Below, in pieces: positions 27,772-36,312 of a stretch of DNA of 64,000 bases; position 1 is the first letter of the stretch, and every line of letters starts with the position of its first letter. The notes beneath the pieces were generated by a model, which was not told where the DNA came from, made no database searches, and was given only the letters and a program-made list of their open reading frames with translations. This DNA is from a bacterium (GTDB lineage: Bacteria; Desulfobacterota; JAPLJL01), in the NCBI GenBank assembly GCA_028713675.1, contig JAQTNV010000014.1, positions 4,621 through 68,620 on the forward strand, written 5' to 3'. The position numbers were made by a program, and so were the translations under genes.

Positions 27772-27953
27772 TGTAGGGGAGGAGCTTATCTCCTCCCTAT
27801 TCCGGGCGGGGATGAACCCCGCCCCTACAACGAAATCAGGGGCGGCAGTTGAATGCCGCCCCTCCGAAACCGCCGATCCCGCCCGGTAACGGGACAAGTA
27901 AATCGGCAGACTACAAATATTTTTTCCTGTAGTTGCCCAATTCATTGGGCTTG
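27772..27953. repeat. Cluster of four REP-like elements before the kinase gene
   Basis: In order: gtaggggaggagcttatctc to ccccgcccctac (27773-27828); ggggcggcagttgaatgccgcccc (27840-27862); ccgccgat ... aaatcggcagactac (27869-27914) split by 22 bases; and cctgtagttgcccaattcat-tgggct (27926-27951). The last ends about seven bases before the kinase ATG. Confidence 0.8.
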
Positions 27954-27959
27954 TTAAGA

Positions 27960-29138
27960 ATGAAAACACCCACCAAAATCGGCCGGTACCAGATCGAAAC
28001 CGAGGTCGGGCGCGGATCGATGGGGATTGTTTACCAGGCCCGCGACCCCCGGATTGACCGGCCGGTCGCGCTCAAGGTGGTGGATTTTTCCTCCCGCTGG
28101 CTCGAAGAGGGCTCGGCTTCGGCGGCGGAAGAATTCCAGGAGCGTTTCATCCGGGAAGCCAAGATCGCGGGAAAGCTTTCGCATCCCGGGATCGTGGTTA
28201 TTTATGACGCCGGCGAGGAATCCGATTTCTGCTACATCGCCATGGAGTATGTCCCCGGCCCTTCCCTCAAGCGCCTGCTTCGGGAAAAACATCCCTTTTC
28301 GATTGACCAGATCTTGCTGATCGCCCAGAAATCGGCCTCGGCCCTGGACTATGCCCATGCCCAGGGCGTGGTCCATCGCGACGTCAAACCCGGAAACATC
28401 CTCATCAGCCCCAAGTCGCAGTTTCCCGGCCCCAAGTCCAGGGATAATGACCCGGGGCCGACAACGCTGGATTTCGGGATTCATTTTGAGCTCAAGCTGG
28501 TGGATTTCGGGATCGCCCGCTTTGAAGGATCCGACCTCACCCGGGAAGGACTGGTTATCGGGTCCCCCAGCTACATGTCCCCGGAGCAGATCCAGGGCAA
28601 GCGGGTGGACGGAAGATCCGATCAATTTTCCCTGGGAATCGTGATCTATGAGCTGATTACCGGCCAGAAGCCCTTCCCGGGAGACGATATCAAGGCGATC
28701 GGGCTGAACATCCTGAACGAAAAACCCGTCCCGGCCAGCCGGATTCGGCCGGACATCCCCGCACTCTGGGACGAAATCCTGCTCCAGACCATGGCCAAAG
28801 ATCCCCATGACCGTTTCTCCCAGCTGAATGAATTCGCCCAGGCTCTGGCCGCCGAGGTCTACAAAAACCAGCCGCCGGGAAATTCGACGGGTCGAAATAA
28901 CGCGGGCCAGGAGTCCAGGCATTCCGATCCCAGCACCCGGATCTCCAGCCCGGAATCCACTCCGGCCTGGGCCGAGTCCTCCATCGTCGATTCGATTATC
29001 AAATCCAAAACCTTCGAAGCCCGGGGGCGAAACCGGACCGGACGGGAACGGGAAGAAAGATCCGGAAGGATCTGGATCTGGTATCTCTTGATTCTTATTC
29101 TGGTGGGTGGGATAATTTTTTTCCTGGTTAAATGGTAA
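27960..29138 (+). CDS. Membrane-anchored Ser/Thr protein kinase (PknB/Hanks type)
   Basis: The 392-residue protein has the glycine loop EVGRGSMGIVYQA (residues 15-27), lysine K39, catalytic HRDVKPGNIL (139-148), VDFGIAR with DFG at 182-184, and GSPSYMSPEQ in the activation segment. Between HRD and DFG it carries about 22 extra residues (SQFPGPKSRDNDPGP). A proline/serine-rich linker leads to one C-terminal helix (WYLLILILVGGIIFFLV) with only a short tail outside, so it has no sensor domain. The start is ATG 27960; the frame is open upstream to TTG 27933 inside a repeat. The stop overlaps the FHA gene by seven bases, pairing the kinase with a phosphothreonine-binding partner. Confidence 0.93.
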   Translation: MKTPTKIGRYQIETEVGRGSMGIVYQARDPRIDRPVALKVVDFSSRWLEEGSASAAEEFQERFIREAKIAGKLSHPGIVVIYDAGEESDFCYIAMEYVPGPSLKRLLREKHPFSIDQILLIAQKSASALDYAHAQGVVHRDVKPGNILISPKSQFPGPKSRDNDPGPTTLDFGIHFELKLVDFGIARFEGSDLTREGLVIGSPSYMSPEQIQGKRVDGRSDQFSLGIVIYELITGQKPFPGDDIKAIGLNILNEKPVPASRIRPDIPALWDEILLQTMAKDPHDRFSQLNEFAQALAAEVYKNQPPGNSTGRNNAGQESRHSDPSTRISSPESTPAWAESSIVDSIIKSKTFEARGRNRTGREREERSGRIWIWYLLILILVGGIIFFLVKW

Positions 29139-29524
29139 AGAAACCTAACCCCATCGAAAAAACCATCCGGAAAGGCAAAGAGGACGATCTCTTCGGCCCC
29201 GACCTACCCCTGCCTTTCCGCAAAAAGATCTTCCTGGAAATCATTTCCGAACCCGGGAAAGGGAAAATCATCGAACTGGGGAAGGGCCGGGTCATCATCG
29301 GCCGGGCGGACGCGGACGTGGTCCTGGAAGATCCGGAGATTTCCAAAAAGCACGCCGTGCTGGAGGCCTTCTCCCGCGATAACGTGTTCGTCCGCGACCT
29401 GGCTTCCACCAATGGAACTTTCGTAAACGGGATCCAGGTCAGCCACCGGAAAATCACCGATGGGGATATTATCCGCGTCGGTTCGACCAAGCTGAAATTT
29501 TACACCCAGGATGTTAAGGAATAA
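29132..29524 (+). CDS. FHA-domain protein
   Basis: The 130-residue protein is one forkhead-associated domain with a 35-residue charged lead. VIIGRADADVVLEDPEISKK carries the GR and S/H motif (ISKKHA), and DLASTNGTFVNG is the conserved TNG loop, so phosphothreonine binding is expected. It overlaps the kinase gene (ATGGTAA type), which implies translational coupling and a shared pathway. Threonines in the N-terminal lead (EKTIRKGKED) could be the kinase target, as in GarA/OdhI-type proteins; this is inference. Confidence 0.92.
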   Translation: MVKKPNPIEKTIRKGKEDDLFGPDLPLPFRKKIFLEIISEPGKGKIIELGKGRVIIGRADADVVLEDPEISKKHAVLEAFSRDNVFVRDLASTNGTFVNGIQVSHRKITDGDIIRVGSTKLKFYTQDVKE

Positions 29525-29552
29525 CTGACCGCCGGCATCTGACCGTCGACCA

Positions 29553-30332
29553 ATGAAAATTACCCTACTAGGCTGCGGAACCTCGACCGGGGTGCCGTTG
29601 ATCGGCTGCCAGTGCCCGGTCTGCCGCTCGAGCAATCCAAAAAACCGGAGGACCCGGACTTCCATCCTGGTGGGACACGGCGAAAAAAATATCCTGGTGG
29701 ATACCGCCACCGATCTCTATTCCCAGTGCCTCGCCAATCATGTCCTCCGGATCAACGCCGTCCTTTACACCCATACCCACGCCGATCATATCCACGGCAT
29801 TGACGAACTCCGCACCTTCAATTATCTCCAGCGGGAGATCATTCCGATTTTCGGCAGCGAAGAGACAATGGAGTTCATCCGCCGGGTCTTCGCTTACATT
29901 TTCAACGTCACCCCGATCGGCGGCGGCAAGCCCCTCCTGGAAACCAACGCGGTGGAAGAGGAATTCGATCTTTTCGGGCTGAAAATCCTCCCCCTCGAGA
30001 TCATGCACGGGAGCCTGCCCATTTTCGGCTACCGCTTCATCGAACCCGGGGAAAAGCCCAAGCGCTTCGCGTACCTGACCGACTGCAGCGAACTGCCGGA
30101 GGAATCCAAAAAAGAGCTGCAGGGGCTGGATTTCCTGATCCTGGACGCCCTGCGCCGGGAATACCACCCTACCCACTTCACCGTCGAGGACGCCACCCGG
30201 GTCATCGCCGAGCTCCGCCCCGGCCGGGCGGCTTTGACTCATTTTGACCATTCGATTGATTACGACGAACTGAAGGGGTCCCTCCCAGCCGGCATCGAGC
30301 CCGCCTACGATGGGATGGTCGTTGAGATATAA
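29553..30332 (+). CDS. Metallo-beta-lactamase-fold phosphodiesterase, PhnP-like
   Basis: The 259-residue protein starts LLGCGTSTGVPLIGCQCPVC, typical of PhnP-type enzymes; the Cys cluster may bind a structural metal. THTHADHIHGIDELR is the metal-binding HxHxDH motif, ILPLEIMHGS and LTDCSELP supply further ligands, and LTHFDHSIDY lies near the end. Family members hydrolyse cyclic phosphodiesters. It lies 28 bases after the FHA gene and may be part of the kinase operon. The natural substrate is unknown. Confidence 0.87.
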   Translation: MKITLLGCGTSTGVPLIGCQCPVCRSSNPKNRRTRTSILVGHGEKNILVDTATDLYSQCLANHVLRINAVLYTHTHADHIHGIDELRTFNYLQREIIPIFGSEETMEFIRRVFAYIFNVTPIGGGKPLLETNAVEEEFDLFGLKILPLEIMHGSLPIFGYRFIEPGEKPKRFAYLTDCSELPEESKKELQGLDFLILDALRREYHPTHFTVEDATRVIAELRPGRAALTHFDHSIDYDELKGSLPAGIEPAYDGMVVEI

Positions 30333-30421
30333 CCAGGCGGTCGTCCTTCCGTCTCGCTCCAAACCAGGCAGAGCCCGCCCTGACAAATAAGTTTGATCGC
30401 GCTCCCCACACCCACGAACCC

Positions 30422-31114
30422 ATGAAGCTCTCAATTATCATCCCCGTCTATAACGAAAGAAAATCCCTGGAGCTGATCCTGGCCAGGGTCCAGGCGGTGA
30501 ACCTGGACCAGGAGATCATCATTGTCGATGACGGTTCTACCGATGGGACCCGCGAATTCCTGAAAAAACTTCCGGAGGCGCAGGCCGGGAGCCCGGTCAG
30601 GATTTTTTTCCAGGACCGGAACCAGGGCAAGGGCGCGGCCCTGAAAAGGGGCATCGCCGAAGCCGCGGGCGAGGTCATTATCATCCAGGATGCCGACCTG
30701 GAGTACAACCCCGGGGATTACCCGAAACTGCTGGAACCGATCGCCGCGGGCCGGGCCGAGGTGGTCTACGGATCCCGATTTTTGAACAATTCCCGCCGGG
30801 TTTTTATTTTTCAGTTTTACTGGGCCAACCGTTTTCTGACTTTTCTTTCCAACCGGTGCTCCGGGCTGGCGCTGACCGACATGGAAACCTGTTACAAGCT
30901 GTTTAAAAGCGGATTGATAAAATCCATCCCTCTGGAACAAAACCGGTTCGGGTTCGAGCCGGAAATCACCGCCAAGCTGGCCCAAAAAAAGGTCGGGATC
31001 ACGGAAGTGCCGATTTCCTATCAGGGCCGTTCCCGAAGGGAGGGAAAGAAAATCAAATGGCAGGATGGGTTTAACGCCGTCTGGTGCATTCTGAAATACA
31101 ACCTTTTTAAATAA
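30422..31114 (+). CDS. Family 2 glycosyltransferase (dolichol-phosphate-mannose-synthase-like)
   Basis: The 230-residue GT-A fold protein has LSIIIPVYNE, IIVDDGSTDGTREFL and IIQDADLEYNPGDYPKL with the DxD motif. KGAALKRGIAEA and YQGRSRREGKKIKWQDG are typical of the polyprenyl-phosphate sugar transferase group. There is no transmembrane segment after the catalytic domain. It probably moves a sugar from a nucleotide donor to a lipid carrier at the inner membrane. It lies 89 bases after the PhnP-like gene on the same strand. Confidence 0.9.
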   Translation: MKLSIIIPVYNERKSLELILARVQAVNLDQEIIIVDDGSTDGTREFLKKLPEAQAGSPVRIFFQDRNQGKGAALKRGIAEAAGEVIIIQDADLEYNPGDYPKLLEPIAAGRAEVVYGSRFLNNSRRVFIFQFYWANRFLTFLSNRCSGLALTDMETCYKLFKSGLIKSIPLEQNRFGFEPEITAKLAQKKVGITEVPISYQGRSRREGKKIKWQDGFNAVWCILKYNLFK

Positions 31115-31154
31115 GGTCAAAGCTCAAAGGTGAAAGGTAGGGAAGCCATTCCAT

Positions 31155-31275
31155 TGGCTCCTGGTTTTAATCTTCCCCTCCCTCGATGGGAGGGGATTAA
31201 GGGGAGGGTGAAAATTACTTGCCACCCTCTCCCTCCCCCCCTCCCCGCCTTCGACGGGACAAGCAAGGGGGAGGG
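31155..31275. repeat. Palindromic ccctccctcgatgggaggg repeat with inner element
   Basis: cccctccctcgatgggagggg is followed by attaaggggagggtg, then ccctctccctccccc, then ccccgccttcgacgggacaagc, then aagggggaggg. The inner cccgcc...cgggacaag unit also occurs inside another element at 27878-27899. Confidence 0.7.
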
Positions 31276-31320
31276 ATATAATAGGCAGCTGAAGAGTACC
31301 GCCCCTACATTAAGAAAAGA

Positions 31321-31815
31321 ATGATGATTCCACCCGCCCCCCCCAACGCTAATACTGGCCAGGATTGGTCTAATCCTGAGATCGCCCTGATTTTTTTTCT
31401 TTACCTTCTTCCCATTGCCATCACTTTTCACGGACTCATTCACATGCCCGGGCTGGCCCTGGCCTATCTTGTCCTGAACGTCTGGATCTACCAGAAAATG
31501 CTCTACAAGACCTGCACCCGCTGCGCGAGCTATGGGAAAAAATGCCCGCTGCTGGGCGGGAAAGCGGTCCGATTCCTCTGGTCCCGGCAGGAAGGAAAAT
31601 GCGAGGGAAAGGACCTGAAGCTCATCGGGACCTTCTGGATCGTAATGGCGGCGGTTCCGGTGGCCGCTTTGGCCCTGACGCATCGTTATTATCATCTCGC
31701 CGGGGCGGTGATCTCCATCTTTCTGCTGCACCTGGCTCGGGCCCGGGCCGGCTGCCGGAAATGCCGGAGGCGGGAAGAATGCCCTTTTTCCCGGATCAAT
31801 TTTTCTCTGCATTAA
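31321..31815 (+). CDS. Cys-rich membrane protein of unknown function
   Basis: The 164-residue protein has two hydrophobic segments near residues 21-55 (ALIFFLYLLPIAITF, ALAYLVLNVWIY) and one or two near 104-135. Two cysteine clusters, CTRCASYGKKC (residues 65-75) and CRKCRRREEC near the C-terminus, lie on either side of the second hydrophobic block and could bind zinc or an iron-sulfur cluster. Both would face the same side if there are two helices between them. I do not recognise a family. The gene starts with a double ATG and stands between a repeat and a terminator. Confidence 0.65.
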   Translation: MMIPPAPPNANTGQDWSNPEIALIFFLYLLPIAITFHGLIHMPGLALAYLVLNVWIYQKMLYKTCTRCASYGKKCPLLGGKAVRFLWSRQEGKCEGKDLKLIGTFWIVMAAVPVAALALTHRYYHLAGAVISIFLLHLARARAGCRKCRRREECPFSRINFSLH

Positions 31816-31890
31816 TAAGAAACCTGAGCAAATAGTTTTCGAATTTCCTGCCTGTTTTTAGTACCAGCCCACCTAAAGAAAGATAAAAAA

Positions 31891-31917
31891 AACGCAGCCC
31901 TTTTTAAGGGCTGCGTT
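31891..31917. terminator. Bidirectional Rho-independent terminator
   Basis: A 12-base-pair stem AACGCAGCCCTT / AAGGGCTGCGTT with a three-base loop lies between converging genes. A T-run follows on both strands. Confidence 0.85.
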
Positions 31918-31949
31918 TTAATTGATCCTTTAGCGATTATAAATCTTCA

Positions 31950-34433
31950 TTAATCTGGAGTGGTATTCAGTAAAATTGAAACGCTATGACACCATGGGAA
32001 TGGCTGGCCACAATCATCACCTTGTGCAGCTATGTCCGGTTTGCTGTCTCCATTAAAATCAGCAATATCAATACTGGATGAATTGTAGCCGGCATCAAAC
32101 GTTCTCGATGTTGAAAAATTTCCATTACCCATATTGAGCACTACGCGGATAGTATCATGGTAATAAACCCCCGGCATCTGACCTGACTGGATTGTAACCG
32201 CGAAATCGGTCATTCCATCCCCATTAAAATCTGCCGTCGCGACTTCGTGTGTTGATCGACTTCCAATCCCCAAATCAATATATTGAGTATTAATAACAGC
32301 TCCGGTTGCATCCCGATAAAAAATAATCGCATCGTTCTGGTAAACTCCCGGGGTGAAAGTGCAGCTACCTACCGCGATAATGTCTTCGATCCCATTTCCA
32401 TCAAAATCTCCATGCTTAAGATCTAGAAATACGCAAGGGGCGCCCGTATCATAATACATCGAGGTGAATCCTAATCCGGGAGTATTGTTGATACACAAAC
32501 CAACTTGACCCGGCACGGCGTACTCAGGAATCGGGAGCACAATAACGTCATTCCAAGTGTCATGGTTAACATCATCAATTAGAATAACATCTGGGGATGA
32601 AAATACATCACAACCACCGTCGGAACCATAGTAATTAAAATAACCATGACTAGGAGGGGGCTCCGTATGATGAAACCGAAGTTCTACATAATGGCTTAAT
32701 GTGGCCGTACTAACAATATCCGGGTCTCCGTCATTGTTCATGTCCCCGACCTCAATATGTCTCGCTCCTCCGTAATCGTAAAAAGAATTGCCAAAAGTAA
32801 AATTTCCTGTTCCATCACCCCATATAACTGTTCCATTTACATTACCAGATCCAAAAACCGCATCCATAAATCCATCCTGATCAAAATCCGCGATAGCGGC
32901 GTCGGCACCTTTAAAATGGTTATCCGGATTTCCATACTCATAATAAAATTCAGAATAATTGAAGGAAGGGGGAGGAGGAAGGGCACTAATTAAAAAATCA
33001 GTATTTGAAAAAGCGGCTTGGATTCCAAGTGCTAGATCTGGAATACCGTCCCGGTTAACATCTCCAACGTCAAATCCTTTTAAATCGCCATGAGTTGAAA
33101 AGCTTTGATAATAAGTATCAAACGATACATCCTTTACTCCTACTTGGATATTTATCGAGCAGGTGTCTTCCAATCCCCCGTCCGAAACCACCACATCAAT
33201 GGTATAGGTCCCGGCAGTATCCGGTGCTATCCAACTGGCTGTGTTCAAGGTCCATTCGCCGGGAACGAGGAAACTGCCGGAGCTGGAGTGGAAATCGTAA
33301 TAGAGGACGATATCATCTACATCGGTGGATTGGCAGGTAAACACCACCTGGGTTCCGGGATCAACCGGGGAAGGCGGATTCGAGGTTATCCCCGCGCACA
33401 CCGGCGGATGATCCTGAATCTGAATATTCACCACCGGAGAACCAAGAGGAATCACCGCATCGGTAGTCCCGCTCTTGCTCCCTTTATTCGAAACGAAACT
33501 GTAATCCCCATAGGGCACAGCCACGATCATGTAATTCCCCAACCCGTTAGTCAGACAGGAATCGGCCCCCGGGACCGCTTTCCGGGTTACCCGATCCACG
33601 ATATAAACCGTCGCGCCCACGACCGGATTCCCATCCAGATCCGTAACCGTCCCGGTGATGGTCTGAACATTGCTGTTCACCGAATCCGGAGCCGGAATCA
33701 GATCAAAATTCACCGTTACGGTCTCAGTGGCGGCAATCGAAACATCCGATTTTACTCCTTCCAAAAACCCGTTCCGAAACGCCTTAACCGTGTAGGTTCT
33801 CCCCCCGCCAAAAATCTTGATCTTATAAACGCCCGAAGTATTGGTAATCGCCGTCCTTGTAACCGACCCGTCATCCGCGGCCGCCGTCACCGCCACCCGC
33901 CGAAGGAAACCATCCCGCACCCCGGGGGTCAAAGCATCTATCACCGCGTTCACCACATCCCCCTGAATCGTCGCGGTCACCGTCACAAATTGAATTGTGA
34001 AGGCCGGATCCGCCGCCACGAACTCATTCCCCTGATAAACAAAATTAAAAGTGATCTTCCCCTCCAACTCCACGTTCGGATTCGGAGCGGTATCCAAATA
34101 ATAAAAATTGTAAAGAATAAAGCCCAAATCGCCTTCAGCCGGAACCGTTCCCTCGGGAAGCCGGATGCCGCCATGTTCTGCCCACATATCCACTAAAACC
34201 AGATCGAACTGAATCGTATCGGCGGGCGGGGCCTGCTGAGGAGTAATCGAAGCCGCTTCCGCTTTCTGGGCCGCTTCGCCGGAAATAATCGTGAGCACTT
34301 CCGCTTCCGAAGGCGCTACTTGCGTAAGCAAAGACTTCGCATCCAAACCGTTGGCTTTACTCCCTCCACTGCATGAAGCCAGCAACATTCCCAAACCCAA
34401 CATCAAACCAATAATTAATCCCTTCTCCTTCAC
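31950..34433 (-). CDS. Lipoprotein with carboxypeptidase-regulatory-like and FG-GAP/VCBS repeats
   Basis: The 827-residue protein starts with GTG, five bases after GGAGG. The signal LMLGLGMLLASCSGG has a classical lipobox. Residues 150-340 hold two carboxypeptidase-regulatory-like beta-sandwiches (TNTSGVYKIKIFGG, GTVTDLDGNPVVGATVYIVD). Then comes one PKD/Ig-like domain and, from about residue 440, seven-bladed FG-GAP/VCBS-type repeats with calcium loops such as DVNRDGIPDLALG, DFDQDGFMDAVFG, DMNNDGDPDIVS and DFNGDGMTDFAV. It is likely a surface protein. The repeat half (about 31950-33150) is much more AT-rich than the N-terminal half, a mosaic look. Confidence 0.85.
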   Translation of the reverse strand: MKEKGLIIGLMLGLGMLLASCSGGSKANGLDAKSLLTQVAPSEAEVLTIISGEAAQKAEAASITPQQAPPADTIQFDLVLVDMWAEHGGIRLPEGTVPAEGDLGFILYNFYYLDTAPNPNVELEGKITFNFVYQGNEFVAADPAFTIQFVTVTATIQGDVVNAVIDALTPGVRDGFLRRVAVTAAADDGSVTRTAITNTSGVYKIKIFGGGRTYTVKAFRNGFLEGVKSDVSIAATETVTVNFDLIPAPDSVNSNVQTITGTVTDLDGNPVVGATVYIVDRVTRKAVPGADSCLTNGLGNYMIVAVPYGDYSFVSNKGSKSGTTDAVIPLGSPVVNIQIQDHPPVCAGITSNPPSPVDPGTQVVFTCQSTDVDDIVLYYDFHSSSGSFLVPGEWTLNTASWIAPDTAGTYTIDVVVSDGGLEDTCSINIQVGVKDVSFDTYYQSFSTHGDLKGFDVGDVNRDGIPDLALGIQAAFSNTDFLISALPPPPSFNYSEFYYEYGNPDNHFKGADAAIADFDQDGFMDAVFGSGNVNGTVIWGDGTGNFTFGNSFYDYGGARHIEVGDMNNDGDPDIVSTATLSHYVELRFHHTEPPPSHGYFNYYGSDGGCDVFSSPDVILIDDVNHDTWNDVIVLPIPEYAVPGQVGLCINNTPGLGFTSMYYDTGAPCVFLDLKHGDFDGNGIEDIIAVGSCTFTPGVYQNDAIIFYRDATGAVINTQYIDLGIGSRSTHEVATADFNGDGMTDFAVTIQSGQMPGVYYHDTIRVVLNMGNGNFSTSRTFDAGYNSSSIDIADFNGDSKPDIAAQGDDCGQPFPWCHSVSILLNTTPD

Positions 34434-34601
34434 TTTTTCCTCCTTGGTTTGCAGCCGAACCTTTTCGGTGTGGGATCATTCTCTCATTAGCTGGATGCGA
34501 AACAAGTAGGAAAAGCTATCGTTTTTGTTGGAATTAGATAGGAATTGTTAGGGTTATAACCTAAAAATAAAATTACGGTTATCAACCGATAATTTTAATA
34601 A

Positions 34602-34970
34602 TCAGGCGCGCTTTTTTAATAAACGCTGAGGATAATGACAATTGTCCCGATAATCGCTGGGGCTTTGAGAAAAACGAGCTTTGAAAGCTGAACTGAAATA
34701 AGCCGGATTTTTATACCCGACTTCATAACAAACCTTTTTAATTGATATGTCGGGATAAGTCTCTAAAAGTTCGGCGGCTTTTTGCAGCCGGAATTCAGAA
34801 CGGATCGAGCAGAAACTCTTTCCGGTCAATACTTTTATTTGATGGGATAAATACGAAGGATTGTTTTTAAATACCCCAGCCAGTTTTTTCCGACTGATAG
34901 AATCACATTCTTCTAATATTTTTCTCTGAATAGAATCGATATGAAAAAATATCCGGGATCTGGAATTCAT
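34602..34970 (-). CDS. Orphan AraC-type HTH DNA-binding protein
   Basis: The 122-residue protein is little more than the double helix-turn-helix of the AraC/XylS family: LAGVFKNNPSYLSHQIKVLT is the first HTH, and CYEVGYKNPAYFSSAFKARF with SPSDYR is the signature of the second. There is no ligand-binding domain. The gene and its flanks are AT-rich compared with neighbours, suggesting acquisition from elsewhere. It lies between the FG-GAP lipoprotein and the pilT-like pair. The target is unknown. No Shine-Dalgarno sequence was seen. Confidence 0.82.
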   Translation of the reverse strand: MNSRSRIFFHIDSIQRKILEECDSISRKKLAGVFKNNPSYLSHQIKVLTGKSFCSIRSEFRLQKAAELLETYPDISIKKVCYEVGYKNPAYFSSAFKARFSQSPSDYRDNCHYPQRLLKKRA

Positions 34971-35079
34971 AATATTTAATTATTAATATCCAAATTAATT
35001 AGATAAGATATATTGATAATAAGGTGGAATTAGATTCAATATATTTATTTCAGTTTAAAAATTAAGTCAAGAAAAATTA

Positions 35080-35107
35080 TTGATTTAGATTCGATAAATA
35101 GTATGAT
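35080..35107 (+). promoter_or_regulatory. Candidate promoter of the pilT-like pair
   Basis: TTGATT (35080-35085) and TATGAT (35102-35107) are separated by 16 bases in an AT-rich gap. The start ATG is 27 bases further on, without a Shine-Dalgarno sequence. Confidence 0.4.
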
Positions 35108-35133
35108 ATCTCGAATAAATTGCTTTTAAATCT

Positions 35134-36234
35134 ATGGCCAAAATCGACGGACTTTTAAAGAAGATATGCGAGATCGGGGCCTCCGACGTTCACTTGGTCT
35201 CCGGTTCCGCTCCCCTGATCCGCTTCCTGGGGGACCTGCAGCCGGTCAAACTTCCGCCCCTGGACTGGAAAGTCGTCCAAGGCCTGATCTTCGAAATCCT
35301 CTCCCCCCAGCAGCAGAAAATGTTCATCGCCACCAACGACCTGGATTTCAGCTATGAGCTCCCCGGGTTCGGCCGCTTCCGCGGCAACCTTTATCGGCAG
35401 AGGAAAGGAATCGACGCGGTTTTCCGCCGGATTCCCTCGGAACTTCCCAAGCTCGAACGGCTCGGCTTTCCCGATAACGTCTTAAGGCTCACCGATCTTC
35501 ATCAGGGCCTGGTCCTGATCACCGGTCCCACCCGCTCGGGAAAAACCACCAGCATCGCCGCCATGGTCGACTATATCAACGAGCACGACGCCCGGAATGT
35601 CATCACCGTGGAAGACCCGATCGAGTTCGTCCATCCCCACAAGAAGTCCCTGATCAACCAGAGGGAAGTGGGCCGGAGCGCCCTGACCTTCGCCGGCTCC
35701 CTCCGCGCCGCCCTCCGGGAAGACCCCGACGTGATCGTGGTCGGGGAAATGCGGGACCTGGAAACCATGCAGCTGGCGGTAACCGCGGCGGAAACCGGGC
35801 ATCTGGTCCTCTCCACCATGCAGACCGGGAGCGCCCATAAAACCGTGGACCGCATCATCGATTCCTTCACCCCCGAACAGCAAAACCAGATTCGGATCAT
35901 GCTGGCCGAATCCCTGAAAGGGGTCATCTCCCAGCGTCTCCTCAAATCCTCGGATGGAAGGAGCCAGGTGCTGGCCTCGGAAATCCTGATCGGGTCCAAT
36001 CCGCTGGCCAACATGATCCGGGACGGGGCCACCTTCCAGATTCCCAACCTGATCCAGACCGGGAAGGAATGGGGCAACCGGACCCTGGACGATTCCATCG
36101 AGGAACTCCTGCAGAAGAAGCGGATCACCGCCCGGATGGCCCATTACTGGGCCAACAGCAAGGAACGTTTTGAAAAATACCTCTCCGCCGCCGACCAGAC
36201 CAAGGAAAAAGAAAACCGGGTGGTAAATGGTTAA
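35134..36234 (+). CDS. PilT/PilU-like twitching ATPase, variant motifs
   Basis: The 366-residue secretion-type ATPase has the PilT layout: SDVHLVSGSAP near the N-terminus, Walker A GPTRSGKTTS, Asp box TVEDPIEFVHPHKKS, Walker B VIVVGEMRDLET and His-box region HLVLSTMQTGSAHKTVDRI. Two positions differ from canonical PilT: arginine replaces the fourth residue of GPTGSGK, and glutamine replaces the His of the LHT motif. It is followed at 36313 by a canonical paralogue, the arrangement of PilT and PilU. This copy is the more divergent, accessory-like one. No pilus structural gene is in the window. Confidence 0.9.
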   Translation: MAKIDGLLKKICEIGASDVHLVSGSAPLIRFLGDLQPVKLPPLDWKVVQGLIFEILSPQQQKMFIATNDLDFSYELPGFGRFRGNLYRQRKGIDAVFRRIPSELPKLERLGFPDNVLRLTDLHQGLVLITGPTRSGKTTSIAAMVDYINEHDARNVITVEDPIEFVHPHKKSLINQREVGRSALTFAGSLRAALREDPDVIVVGEMRDLETMQLAVTAAETGHLVLSTMQTGSAHKTVDRIIDSFTPEQQNQIRIMLAESLKGVISQRLLKSSDGRSQVLASEILIGSNPLANMIRDGATFQIPNLIQTGKEWGNRTLDDSIEELLQKKRITARMAHYWANSKERFEKYLSAADQTKEKENRVVNG

Positions 36235-36312
36235 GAAAAAATACGGGTTCGAGTTTCGAGTTTTTATTGATAGGAATTTGCCTTTCACCCTTAACCTTTT
36301 ATCTCATTGACC

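Noticed and set aside
33105-34196. A 363-codon + strand frame opposite the FG-GAP lipoprotein
   Set aside because: Basic, low-complexity translation with no domain; antisense to well-supported beta-sandwich domains.
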